Part shown: positions 1-8,579 of the stretch, piece after piece
Numbering within the stretch: the first letter of the stretch is position 1
Layout: every line of letters begins with the position of its first letter
DNA from: Myxococcus xanthus
Lineage (GTDB): Bacteria > Myxococcota > Myxococcia > Myxococcales > Myxococcaceae
Direction: 5' to 3'
NCBI RefSeq assembly: GCF_006402735.1
Contig: NZ_CP017174.1
Span: forward strand, 7,730,001-7,794,000
Length of the DNA: 64,000 nt
Made by a program: the position numbers and the translations under genes
Notes under the pieces: generated by a model
Told to the model about the DNA's origin: nothing
Seen by the model: only the letters and a program-made list of their open reading frames with translations
The model's database searches: none

Positions 1-1
1 C

Positions 2-2128
2 CCGAAGGCGGGGGTCGCGGCCTCCCAGGCAAGGCAGCTCGCGACGGCCGCCGAGAAGGCGACTCAGCGCGCCAACAACGCCGCCGTGGCCGCGGGGCTG
101 CCGCGCCCCTTCCCCACCGCCGAGAAGACCTTCCACGACGCACTGATGAAGGACGGCGGTGACTTCTCCAGTCGTCCGGGCCGCTCGCTCTTCGGCACGC
201 CCGCGCTCGGCGCCTTCCCGGCAGGCTCCCGCTCCGAACCAACCCTCCGCCACCTCGCCGGGCCCGCCGTCGCGCAGACCGCCGCCGCCACCGGCGCGAC
301 GTCGCCCGACGAGGCCCGCGCCAACCTCGTCGCCGCCCAGCAAGCCTACGACGACGCGAGCAAGAAGGCCGAGGAGCTCAACGAGGCGCTGAACCTGGAG
401 CTCGCCAAGCTCGGCCCGGCGCTCACCGACGAGCAGAAGCAGCAGTACGTGCAGCAATTCCGGGCGAAATACCCGGATGAGTTCGCCGCCGAGGAGGCAG
501 CAGCGAAGCAGCTCAACGACGCGCTCAACGACCCGCAGTTGCTTGAAGCCGCCAGGAACAACCCGGACGTCGCCAAGGAGAGCCTTGAGGCGGCAAAGTC
601 GCTCGGGGAGTCCTCGCAGGCCAAGGGCGCACTCGAGTGGGCTGGCAAGGCGTTGGACCCGAATGGCCCGGCGGGAACCGCCTTCGAGAGCCTCAAGGAC
701 CAGATTGACGACGACGTCGTGGCGACGGCGCTCACCACCACTTCCGGCCAGCTCCTGGCCGAGAACAACGGCGATGTCCAGGCGGCGCTGGAGCAACTCA
801 CGGCAATCACCGAGCCGCTCGTCCAGCTCTCCGAGGGAGGCGCGTCCGTCAAGTCTGGCATTGAGACAATCAAGACGGCACTCGCGTCGGGCTCTCCGGA
901 ACCACTGCTGGAGCTCTCGAAATCAGACGGAAAGCTGGGCGCGGCGCTGGCGGGCGTGGGCGCCGCCTACGGCCTGGCGAGCGCGACGAACGACGCGATA
1001 CGGGGCGAGTGGGGCGACTTCATCAAGGACCTGGCCAGTTCGGGCCGCAGCGGCGCGGAGGCCGCGGCCTTCGCGATGCGCACCCTCGGTGAGTCGGGCC
1101 GCATCGCAGCGCAGACGGGCGAGGCGGCGGCGACGTTCCTCTCGCGCCTGGCGCCCGCGTTCGGTGTGGTGGCCAACTCGGTGGTGCTCGCGGACCACTT
1201 CAAGGACATGGTGGACGACCCGACGGTCGGCAGTGCCTTGCAGACCTTCGGGGACGCGGTGGCGTGGGTGGGAGCGCTCATGGGCACGGGGCTCCCAGGC
1301 GTCGGGCAGATAATCGAGGGCGTGGGTCTGGTGGTCTCCGCGTTCGGCAGCCTGCTCGTCGACAAGGAGAAACAGGAGGCGCTGGACAACGAGTCCGAGA
1401 GCATCCTCCTGGAGATGGGCCTCGACGCGGACGTGGCGGAAACGCTCGCGCACGGCGATGACCAACCCGAACGGCTGTCCTCGGACCTGGGCCTGTCTCC
1501 GGCGCAGATTCAGGACCTCGCCAAGCGCTACCCGACGATGTTCGACGCCCCGGGCCTGGGCCAGGCGGTCATTGACGCCGCCAAGGCGTGCGGCATGAAG
1601 GGCTCAGACGCGATGGGCTTCATTGACACGCTGGCGAAGGGCCGTCCGGACTTCGCGTGGGACTTGCTCGGGGTTATGCCGAATATGCGGGGTGACGGCA
1701 CACACCCGACGGCCACGGACGAATCGTGGCGCACCTACGTCCAGGGCCGCTACCCGGATGCGTACGCCTACGCCCAGCAGCACGCCCCGGACATCTTCGG
1801 CCAGAGCGCGGAGTCGCGCCTCAAGGCGGGCCAAGACTTCGAGCATTACGCCGGGACGATGGACTCCCCGCTCGTGTACGCGAACCTGTGTGAGCAGAAC
1901 AAGGGCGACGAGGCGTACATCAGCGAGTTCATCAATCGGATGAAGGACAACGGCTCCCTGGACAGCTTCGTGCAGTACATCAACCAGTACGGCCTGGACG
2001 CGCACCGCAGCGGCGCCAAGGCCGCCCTCGACGCCGCGGTGAAAACGGGCGTGCTCTCCGAAGCGGACGTCCAGAACTACCTGAACGGCAGCAACGGCGA
2101 TGCCTGGCACGCCATCCTCGGCCGCTGA
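2..2128 (+). CDS. Large Ala-rich coiled-coil protein with hydrophobic glycine-rich core (5' end outside window)
   Basis: The frame is open from the window edge, so the gene starts upstream; the GTG at 86 is only the first start codon in view. The N-terminal part is Ala/Lys/Glu-rich and helical. The middle (about nt 930-1370) is Gly/Ala/Val-rich and includes a strongly hydrophobic stretch around VGALMGTGLPGVGQIIEGVG, compatible with membrane insertion. The C-terminal part is soluble-looking and Tyr/Asp/Gln-rich. It is a clear paralogue of the protein at 21427-23847: both share GPAL-D-QK near the N-domain, LAENNG, the hydrophobic core, a DNE-x-L linker and a GL-P-Q-L-YP motif; the C-termini differ. 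No signal peptide can be judged because the start is missing. Function unknown; a secreted or membrane-perturbing effector is one possibility, by inference only. Confidence 0.8.
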   Translation, partial: PKAGVAASQARQLATAAEKATQRANNAAVAAGLPRPFPTAEKTFHDALMKDGGDFSSRPGRSLFGTPALGAFPAGSRSEPTLRHLAGPAVAQTAAATGATSPDEARANLVAAQQAYDDASKKAEELNEALNLELAKLGPALTDEQKQQYVQQFRAKYPDEFAAEEAAAKQLNDALNDPQLLEAARNNPDVAKESLEAAKSLGESSQAKGALEWAGKALDPNGPAGTAFESLKDQIDDDVVATALTTTSGQLLAENNGDVQAALEQLTAITEPLVQLSEGGASVKSGIETIKTALASGSPEPLLELSKSDGKLGAALAGVGAAYGLASATNDAIRGEWGDFIKDLASSGRSGAEAAAFAMRTLGESGRIAAQTGEAAATFLSRLAPAFGVVANSVVLADHFKDMVDDPTVGSALQTFGDAVAWVGALMGTGLPGVGQIIEGVGLVVSAFGSLLVDKEKQEALDNESESILLEMGLDADVAETLAHGDDQPERLSSDLGLSPAQIQDLAKRYPTMFDAPGLGQAVIDAAKACGMKGSDAMGFIDTLAKGRPDFAWDLLGVMPNMRGDGTHPTATDESWRTYVQGRYPDAYAYAQQHAPDIFGQSAESRLKAGQDFEHYAGTMDSPLVYANLCEQNKGDEAYISEFINRMKDNGSLDSFVQYINQYGLDAHRSGAKAALDAAVKTGVLSEADVQNYLNGSNGDAWHAILGR

Positions 2129-2139
2129 CCGTGGGCGCC

Positions 2140-2171
2140 GGAGCGCATCGAGTGAGACATCGAGGCGCTCC
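2140..2171 (+). terminator. Hairpin after the coiled-coil gene
   Basis: GGAGCGC (2140-2146) pairs with GCGCTCC (2165-2171), continued inwards by TCGA/TCGA. It begins 11 nt after the stop codon. There is no T-tract, so termination efficiency is uncertain. Confidence 0.45.
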
Positions 2172-2489
2172 GTGCACGGCTTGTGACGGCGCAGAGAGTC
2201 CAACGCTCCTTGTGCTCGCGAATGACTTTCCCACATCATCGCCTCACCTGACTGCGTCGCTTGCCATTCGGCCACGCGCACGCCGCCAAGGAGGCACAGC
2301 ACAGATGCGAAGTCGCGTTCACACCGTGTCTTCGCCCACCCTGGGGCCGGTGCCTCAACACCAGCGTCCCACTGGAGCTCGAAGCCTCGGAGTTGCCTGA
2401 CTCCAACAGCCTCCGCACCAATCCATCAACGCGGTAGGCGGCACGAGACTGCCCACCGCAGGCCGCGCCACCATCGTCAAGAAGGCGGG
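2172..2489. other. Non-coding gap
   Basis: This lies between two convergent genes. The short open frames here look like chance in high-GC DNA. I see no RNA gene, repeat or promoter that I can support. Confidence 0.5.
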
Positions 2490-3944
2490 TTACGGCGTGA
2501 CGAGATTGCAGTAGAACTGCTTGCTCCGTACGACGTTGCGGCCCAATGCGTCGGTGAAGCTGAGCAGGACGGTACTGGTGTTGTTCGGAGTGCAGGTTCC
2601 TGATGTGTAATCGGGATTGTTCACGTGACTCGGTGCGATGTTCGCACGCGTCATGCCCGTCCACATCGCTGTAAAGGGACCAATGCCGCCTTCGGGGTTC
2701 GCATAGCACACGAAGCTGCCCGAAGCGCTTTCACACGCAATGGAGACATCAAAGGTCGCAGCGGCCACAGCCCCGTCGGCGTTGAGCAAACCCGCCCCGC
2801 AGCCATTGTTCGTGCATGAGATAGGCGTCGCGGTTTTCTGGAGGATGTCGCGAACCTGCAAAGACGTCAGCGCCGGATTGCGTGAAAGCATCAAGCCAAT
2901 CACACCAGAGACATGCGGTGCGGCCATGGATGTACCCGCCCAGTGCCGATAACAGTGGGTTCCTTGGGATGTCGTCCACGAGGAGACGACGCCATGGGTA
3001 CCGACGCCGCGCGTCTCATTCGGGTCCGTGCAGCCGATGAGTTCGCCAAAACCGCCCGAAGAATTGGCAGCGCGAAAAGCCCCCCCGCCAGGTGCACCAA
3101 TGGTGATTCCCGGGCCGCGAGCCGAATAGGGCTCAAGGACTCCATTCTGATTCACGGCGGCGACAGAGATGACGCTCGTGCATCCGCTCCACATGAATGC
3201 GGAAAATGCCGTAGTATTGAGCGCGCCTTCAGACTCCCAGTTGCCAGCCGCGACAACCACGGGTGTTCCCGCGGCATTGGCGTCATTGACAGCAACTTGG
3301 AGGTCGGCCGGACAGGGGCCAGCGACGTTACCCATGCTGATATTGATGACCGAGGCTCTGGAAGGTGCCTGGACATAGTTGAACAGCCCATCATCCACCA
3401 AGTAGCCCGCCGAGTAACGAATTGCACGGGCGAGGATTGTGGAGAGAGGCTCATACGCTCCCGGGGAGCCAGAGCCAAAACTGCCCTCCTGCTGTGCGAC
3501 GCGGATAGGCAACAAGCGGCAATTCCAGCACAAGCCAGCGCCTCCGATGCCGTTATTAGCCGAGGCACCAATCGTCCCCGCGACGTGAATGCCGTGGTGG
3601 TACAAGCCCTCGTCAGTAGGGTCGCTGTCGCCAGCGAAGAAGTCATACCCACCTGTCCACTTCGTATTCAGGTCGGGGTGCGCCAACCGCCCGCTGTCGA
3701 GCACAGCGATTGACACGCTGTCATTGCCAGTGGTGCGCCCCCATGCCGCTGGTGCATGGATGGCGTTGTAGTGCCAACTCTGGCTAGAGAAGAGAGGGTC
3801 GCTGGGGATCAGGGCGGCCTCTTTCTGCCCAAGCGCTTCAGGCTCGAGCGGCGCCCCGACACTACCACAGGCGAGGAGGGCCCCTGTCAGAACGGTACTC
3901 ATCGGAAGCAGGAAGATGCGCTGGGATGCATGTCGACGTGGCAC
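2490..3944 (-). CDS. S8 family (subtilisin-like) serine protease, predicted lipoprotein
   Basis: Secreted endopeptidase of the subtilase family. The catalytic triad is readable: Asp in IAVLDSG, His in HHGIHVAGTIGA, Ser in HWAGTSMAAPHVSG. The catalytic core is followed by a C-terminal domain of about 90 residues with Cys residues (SIACESASGSFVCYANPEGG), probably Ig-like or accessory. The GTG at 3944 is preferred over upstream starts because AGGAGG lies 6 nt before it and it gives an N-terminus with basic residues, a hydrophobic stretch and the lipobox-like LLAC. That makes a 484-aa product anchored by lipid or secreted. A short pro-segment separates the lipobox from the catalytic domain. Such proteases are common in predatory myxobacteria. 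Confidence 0.9.
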   Translation of the reverse strand: MPRRHASQRIFLLPMSTVLTGALLACGSVGAPLEPEALGQKEAALIPSDPLFSSQSWHYNAIHAPAAWGRTTGNDSVSIAVLDSGRLAHPDLNTKWTGGYDFFAGDSDPTDEGLYHHGIHVAGTIGASANNGIGGAGLCWNCRLLPIRVAQQEGSFGSGSPGAYEPLSTILARAIRYSAGYLVDDGLFNYVQAPSRASVINISMGNVAGPCPADLQVAVNDANAAGTPVVVAAGNWESEGALNTTAFSAFMWSGCTSVISVAAVNQNGVLEPYSARGPGITIGAPGGGAFRAANSSGGFGELIGCTDPNETRGVGTHGVVSSWTTSQGTHCYRHWAGTSMAAPHVSGVIGLMLSRNPALTSLQVRDILQKTATPISCTNNGCGAGLLNADGAVAAATFDVSIACESASGSFVCYANPEGGIGPFTAMWTGMTRANIAPSHVNNPDYTSGTCTPNNTSTVLLSFTDALGRNVVRSKQFYCNLVTP

Positions 3945-4302
3945 GGGACGCCTCCTGGTGAAAATCAAAGCAACTGAGACGATGCGTGCGAGAAGTGTAC
4001 TGATATGCCCCAACGACTCCAACCCTCCTTGCAGAGAAGGCCTTCACCAGCAGGGCTTCGACGAAGGTGCAGCAGTTGTTCAGCCGGGGCGGCGCCAACG
4101 GGACACCGACGCCCGGCTCACGTCGCACCTGTAGTCGAGGAACGCTCCAATAAGAGCGGTGAGCCCCTCCACCAAGACGGCCAGCGGGTCGCTGTCGAAT
4201 GACATACGGGCCAAGGCAGGCGCGCGCGCTTCTGGGAGACGAGCGTCGCGTCGACGGATGGCTCCGCGGGGCGCCCCCACGCACGGAGCCGTCGAGCTGG
4301 CC
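3945..4302. other. Divergent intergenic region
   Basis: This is the upstream region of the leftward protease (its ribosome-binding site is 3951-3956) and of the rightward gene after it. Part may be coding if that gene starts at an earlier ATG (4159 or 4258 are in frame). No clear promoter boxes are visible. Confidence 0.4.
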
Positions 4303-5148
4303 ATGGGAGGGGCGAGTGGCTTGCGCGACGGAACGGTGGATTCGCCACGGGTGTCTCGTGCAAGCACCCGCTGGAGGTCCGCTGTGCTGACCGTCGTGTT
4401 GCTGAGCCTGTTGGCCGTGCCTCCGGTGGAGGTCGAGGTCTTCGTCCCGCTGTGTGACAACGCGTTGCTCCAGTGCGGCCGTCCTCCCGCGGGGGCTCCG
4501 CGCGCGCTTGAGACAAACCTCTACTGGGGGGCCATGTACGGTGCGGAGCGGTTCCTCTCACGGGCGCCTGGATTCAAGATGGTGAGCCGAGAGCCGGGAC
4601 CCGAAGGGGCCGCGATACTGCGCGAGCTCGTCCTGGAGCGGACCGCGGCGAAGGGAGAGCGGCCCGTGCGGCTGCGGCTCCGCGCCTACGCGGGCGACGC
4701 GATAGACACGGCGCTGGAGGACTTCCTGCGGGCGGCGGCGGGCGCGAGTCGCGCCGACCTGTTGGTGTGGGCCGGACATGACCGGCTCATGGACCGCGAG
4801 CCTCCCCGAGTGGCTGCACCGCCGGGAGCCACGCCCAGGCCCGTGGTCGTCCTGGCCTGCACGAGCGAGCAGTACTTCGGTCCGGTGCTGAAGACGCTGG
4901 GCGCGAGCCCCATCGCGCTCACGCGAACGCTGATGGCACCCGAAGCCTATCTGCTGGAGGCGCTGGCCAGCACCGTGGCGCGCCATGGGCCCACGGAGCC
5001 CAAGGCCATGCGCACGGCACTCGTGGAGGCCTATGCGCGCTATCAGCGCATCTCCCTCCGCTCCGCGGGCTCCGTCTTCTCGAAGCTGCCCCCGTCGGAG
5101 GTCGCACTGCCTGGCGCGGTAGCTCCCGTGTCGAGGTCGAAACCGTGA
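4303..5148 (+). CDS. Exported protein of unknown function
   Basis: I do not recognise a named family. The protein has a basic then hydrophobic segment (RWRSAVLTVVLLSLLAV) that looks like a signal peptide. This is followed by a domain with paired Cys (CDNALLQCG), an aromatic motif NLYWGAMYGAERFL, and a later WAGHDRLMD segment. The start is uncertain. The ATG at 4303 keeps the basic n-region; a GTG at 4384 has a better GGAGG spacing but leaves an uncharged n-region; in-frame ATGs at 4159 and 4258 are also possible. It stands alone on + after the divergent protease and before another exported protein. The domain pattern suggests a periplasmic enzyme-like fold, but no catalytic residues can be assigned. 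Confidence 0.65.
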   Translation: MGGASGLRDGTVDSPRVSRASTRWRSAVLTVVLLSLLAVPPVEVEVFVPLCDNALLQCGRPPAGAPRALETNLYWGAMYGAERFLSRAPGFKMVSREPGPEGAAILRELVLERTAAKGERPVRLRLRAYAGDAIDTALEDFLRAAAGASRADLLVWAGHDRLMDREPPRVAAPPGATPRPVVVLACTSEQYFGPVLKTLGASPIALTRTLMAPEAYLLEALASTVARHGPTEPKAMRTALVEAYARYQRISLRSAGSVFSKLPPSEVALPGAVAPVSRSKP

Positions 5149-5247
5149 GGCGAGCGACAGCGCCGAGGGCAGACAGGCCTCTGCCGTGAAATGCGGTCGG
5201 TCGAGTCCCACCCTGAAGAGGCTCCCGCTCCGCCAATGAATGAACGT

Positions 5248-5264
5248 GGGCAACTCCACTGGGT
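5248..5264 (+). repeat. 17-bp direct repeat, copy 1
   Basis: gggcaactccactgggt occurs here and again at 7598-7614. In both places it is read in the frame that encodes GQLHWV. It brackets the exported TPR gene and the acyltransferase fragment. Confidence 0.6.
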
Positions 5265-5325
5265 CGCGGACTTCACGCGAAGGCCGCGCCAGGAGTACCG
5301 CCAGGAGTACATTCACGGACCGCTC

Positions 5326-6753
5326 ATGCTCCCACTCCTCCTGCCACTCCTGGTCGCCGTCGCGCCCGCGCCCTCCCCGGAGATTTCGTCGGCGAACCTC
5401 AAGAAGACCCCCGCCTTCCAGGACTGGCGCGGCGGACGATTCCTCTTCGAGGAGCGCTGGGTCGACCTCCCGGAGGTCGGACTTCACGTGGGCTACTTCG
5501 TCGTCCCCAGCCGATGGACCCGCCAGTACGCGGACAAGCTCCCTTTCCATGACGCCTTCTTCGTGGTGGACCCACGCACGGGACAGCTCGTTGCCCCGGC
5601 CCTGGTACGAACGAGACTGCCGCTCAATGGCTGTCCGACGATGGGCGAGGTGGCGCGGCTCATCCCCGAGCCCGAGAGCGAGACCTCCGCCGCGATCGGC
5701 TTCGGCAATGCTCCTCAGCGGTGTCTGGTCCGGCTCCAGCGCATGAAGGAGGCATGGGCCGTTTCCCTCTTCCCGGATGAGGCACGCTCCCCCGCGGAGG
5801 CCTTTCCAGAGGCAGCTGCCGCCCTGGAGAAGGCACTCGGTCCCAGGGACGGAGGGGTTCGCGAGCTCAATTGGTCCTACCAGCCCAACTCCCGCTGGTT
5901 GCTCGCTGCGTCCCAGGATGAGTGCGCCCTGTGGGTCATCGACAGCATCAACCCTGAGGTGAACGCCACGGCCAGCAAGGCCATGACGCGGGAGATCTGC
6001 GAGTGTCTCGAGGGGACCGTCTCCGCCGACGACCTGTATATCCGGCTGCCCCAGACAGCGTACACCACGAGCAGGATGGGTGGGGGCACTGCGCTTCCTT
6101 CCTGTGATTGCACGTTCGCGAAGACGGGTGAGGCAGGCGTCACGTGCGAGGCGTACATGGGTCGCCAATACTCCCTTCCGGAGTTCGAGGAGATGCAAGA
6201 GGACGGACGGCTGACGGAGAAGAACAGGGTCGAAAACCTGAAGGAGTTGGAGGACCTCCGTCGCACCCATCAAGGCCTGCTCGCCGCGAACGAGGATGCG
6301 CTCACTCAGTGGAGAACGGGGAACCAGAAGGCGGCGCTCAGCGCGTGGACCACGCTGTACCGAACATGGCTTGAGAACGGCCGGCCCATGGCTGGGGGAA
6401 CCCTGGACGAGTTCGCTGTGGAGAACGCAACCCTGCGGGAACAACTGAACCAGCAATTGGAGGCAACCATCGACCTCCAGGCGGAGATCCTCAACAACCT
6501 CGGCTTCGCGCTGTGGTCCCACAAGGAGTGGTCCCAGGCCGAGGCCGTCCTCAACGAATGCCTGGCGCTGCTCACCGCGACGGGCCACGAGCGCAACGTG
6601 CTCAACCTGAATCGGGGAGACCTGTTTCGGGACATGGGAAAGGGTCCTGAGGCCATCAAGGCCTATCGGTCCTTCCTGCAACGCAAGGTCACCGCGGCTC
6701 AACGCAAGTACGCGGAGCGAGAATTGCGGAAGCTCGAGCAGGGCTCGAAATGA
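5326..6753 (+). CDS. Exported protein with C-terminal TPR-like repeats
   Basis: The start at 5326 is chosen because the protein then begins MLPLLLPLLVAVAPAPSPE, a plausible Sec signal peptide; an upstream in-frame ATG at 5191 would bury it. About 475 aa. The first half has no recognised domain. The middle has a Cys cluster (ICECLEG; SCDCTF; VTCEAYMG) that could form disulfides or bind metal. The last 130 residues are helical and read as two TPR-like units (NNLGFALWSHKEWSQAEAVL and NLNRGDLFRDMGKGPEAIKA), so this end probably binds another protein. The ribosome-binding site is weak. Function unknown. Confidence 0.7.
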   Translation: MLPLLLPLLVAVAPAPSPEISSANLKKTPAFQDWRGGRFLFEERWVDLPEVGLHVGYFVVPSRWTRQYADKLPFHDAFFVVDPRTGQLVAPALVRTRLPLNGCPTMGEVARLIPEPESETSAAIGFGNAPQRCLVRLQRMKEAWAVSLFPDEARSPAEAFPEAAAALEKALGPRDGGVRELNWSYQPNSRWLLAASQDECALWVIDSINPEVNATASKAMTREICECLEGTVSADDLYIRLPQTAYTTSRMGGGTALPSCDCTFAKTGEAGVTCEAYMGRQYSLPEFEEMQEDGRLTEKNRVENLKELEDLRRTHQGLLAANEDALTQWRTGNQKAALSAWTTLYRTWLENGRPMAGGTLDEFAVENATLREQLNQQLEATIDLQAEILNNLGFALWSHKEWSQAEAVLNECLALLTATGHERNVLNLNRGDLFRDMGKGPEAIKAYRSFLQRKVTAAQRKYAERELRKLEQGSK

Positions 6754-6983
6754 CTGCCTGAATGGCCTGCCGGGACGCACGCGCTCGGTCTTCGAATGAC
6801 GCGAGGAGGAGGCTCCGCCGTGCCTCGGAACCACGAGTCGCCGCCGTCCCGCGGCGTGCTTGGCGAGGCAGGCTCGCTCGGCGGCGGTGGCCTGCGTTTC
6901 GACCTGCGCCAACCCCGCCAACCAGAGGGCCACGTGAGTGGTGCCCCGAATGGTCCTGCGCCTATGTCTGTACTGCCGAGCCG

Positions 6984-7514
6984 TTAGCGTCCGGGGGCCA
7001 CCACCCCGTCACGCGCCTCCGCCAGCGAAGCCTGCCACGCAAGCAGCCTATCCCGCAGCCGCAGGGCAGGTCTCTCCACCGCGATGTAGGTCACCCAGGC
7101 GAGCCCATGCGTCACCGTGATGAAGGCGAGCAGATCCAATCCCCACACACCCAAGGTCAGGCTTCGCCGCTCGAACACGCGTGCCACGACCCAGAACCAG
7201 AGATAGGTGCCATAGGAGAGGACCGCGGCCTGGTACACGAGCCCCCTCAGCGGTATGGGCAGCGCAACCGCTTCCGTGGCCACGAGCAGCCCGCCAAATC
7301 CCACCGCGAGCCCTGCGAAAATCCACACGCCTCCCCAGTCCGGCAGGTGAGGCACGCACACTGCCAAGGTCACCCCGAGCAACAGGGCGCCCATCGCGCC
7401 GCAGGCCCTCCGCCAAGCCTGAGGCCACCGTTGCCAGCGCGGCGCGGTCTTCGCGAGAAAGACACCCACCGCGAGTCCATCCAGGTGGAGGTGGGTGCGC
7501 CACTGCAATCGCAC
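6984..7514 (-). pseudogene. Acyltransferase-3 family fragment (C-terminal part only)
   Basis: The reading frame carries the C-terminal hallmarks of membrane acyltransferase family 3 (OafA/Nod-factor type): THLHLDGLAVGV, several hydrophobic helices, YGTYLWFWVVA and a terminal VERPALRLRDR. Members are normally about 350-400 aa with an N-terminal catalytic His-containing membrane domain; only about 175 aa are present here. The piece upstream on the minus strand reads in another frame and does not restore the N-terminus. It is therefore a truncated remnant, probably not functional. Confidence 0.7.
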
Positions 7515-7597
7515 CCACTGTTCCGCGGGCTGAAGATGAAGTCACCCCACGAGTTCCGTACTGCTAACTCTCATCCCTGAGCTGTCCGATTTGACGG

Positions 7598-7614
7598 GGG
7601 CAACTCCACTGGGT
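7598..7614 (+). repeat. 17-bp direct repeat, copy 2
   Basis: Second copy of gggcaactccactgggt (first copy at 5248-5264). It lies exactly at the 5' edge of the open frame of the next gene, just after an in-frame stop at 7592-7594. Confidence 0.6.
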
Positions 7615-8431
7615 GGGCCCCACGCCCCTGGGCATCACCAACGCGGCGGAAGTCGCGATTGAAGGCGGCCCCACCGGAATTGCCTACGTCGCGGCCACCA
7701 GCGCGGGCACGCTGATATTCACCCGGACCGTCGACGCGGGAGCAGGCTGGGAGGCGCCGCGAGTCCTCAGCCCGGCGGCCAACCCTACCGTCAGTCTGGA
7801 TTCCAGGGGCGACGCCCTCTACATCTCCGTCTCGCGAGGCTCCACGGGGGTCAGCGTCCTCCAGAACTTCGCGCGAGGCGCGAATGACTTCAGCGTGACG
7901 GATGTAGACCAGAACAATGCCTTCTTCGACGTCGTCGTGGACAAGATCAGCGGAGATGTCTTCTCGGTGAGCGACGACCCCTCGTTCCGCATCCGCCGCA
8001 GCAGCGACCAGGGGACCACCTTCGGCCCGCAGAGCTCCCCACCGGGGCGGGCGTTCTTCTCGGACTGGACGGGCTCCAACGGCTTCATCTACGTCACGGG
8101 CTCCTTCGGGGACGACAATGTGGACGTCATCCCGATGTCCGCGCCGGGGACAAGCATCCAGGTGCCGGGCCTCCCCACGGACATCGGTCCCGCGCCCCTC
8201 CGGGCGATTGACGCGGACGCGCTCGGCAACGGCTACATCGTGTCCCAGCGGGGGACGGGCGACATCCAGTTGGACCGGATGCTCGTGGGGGCCACCATGA
8301 TTCTGGCCACGGATGCCAGGACAGTAGGGCCGGGCGCCGCGCCAGCAGTCGCGGCGCTCCCCTCGAACGGCGGCGCCCTGGTGGCCTACACGAACGGCAC
8401 CAGTGTCTACGCCTCAGTGGTGGTGTACTGA
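7613..8431 (+). CDS. Beta-propeller-like repeat protein, probably N-terminally truncated
   Basis: About 272 aa of short beta-strand-like repeats rich in Gly, Asp, Ser and Val. Units such as GDALYISVSRGSTG, GDVFSVSDD and SSDQGTTFGP match the Asp-box (S-x-D-x-G-x-x-W/F) style of sialidase/BNR propellers. There is no signal peptide: the frame opens abruptly after an in-frame stop at 7592, next to the second copy of the 17-bp repeat, with no convincing ribosome-binding site before the GTG at 7613. Full propeller proteins normally carry more blades and an export signal. I therefore read this as the 3' part of a larger secreted protein whose 5' end was lost, although a short intact gene cannot be ruled out. 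Confidence 0.5.
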   Translation: MGPTPLGITNAAEVAIEGGPTGIAYVAATSAGTLIFTRTVDAGAGWEAPRVLSPAANPTVSLDSRGDALYISVSRGSTGVSVLQNFARGANDFSVTDVDQNNAFFDVVVDKISGDVFSVSDDPSFRIRRSSDQGTTFGPQSSPPGRAFFSDWTGSNGFIYVTGSFGDDNVDVIPMSAPGTSIQVPGLPTDIGPAPLRAIDADALGNGYIVSQRGTGDIQLDRMLVGATMILATDARTVGPGAAPAVAALPSNGGALVAYTNGTSVYASVVVY

Positions 8432-8446
8432 ATCAACGGGGTCCCT

Positions 8447-8483
8447 GATGCGCGCCTTCCAAGTCGTAGGGGAGGCGCGCATC
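8447..8483. terminator. Bidirectional hairpin between convergent genes
   Basis: GATGCGCGCC (8447-8456) pairs with GGCGCGCATC (8474-8483), with further partial pairing inside. It sits between the stops of two convergent genes (8431 on +, 8580 on -). A long GC-rich stem without an obvious T-tract. Confidence 0.6.
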
Positions 8484-8579
8484 CAGGTGGCCCGTGCGGC
8501 CTTCAACTCGGACGCTGGCTCGCGTTCCGCGCGCAGGGCTTCATTCGGGGAGATGAAAGAAGGACCCTGGCGCGGTGGC

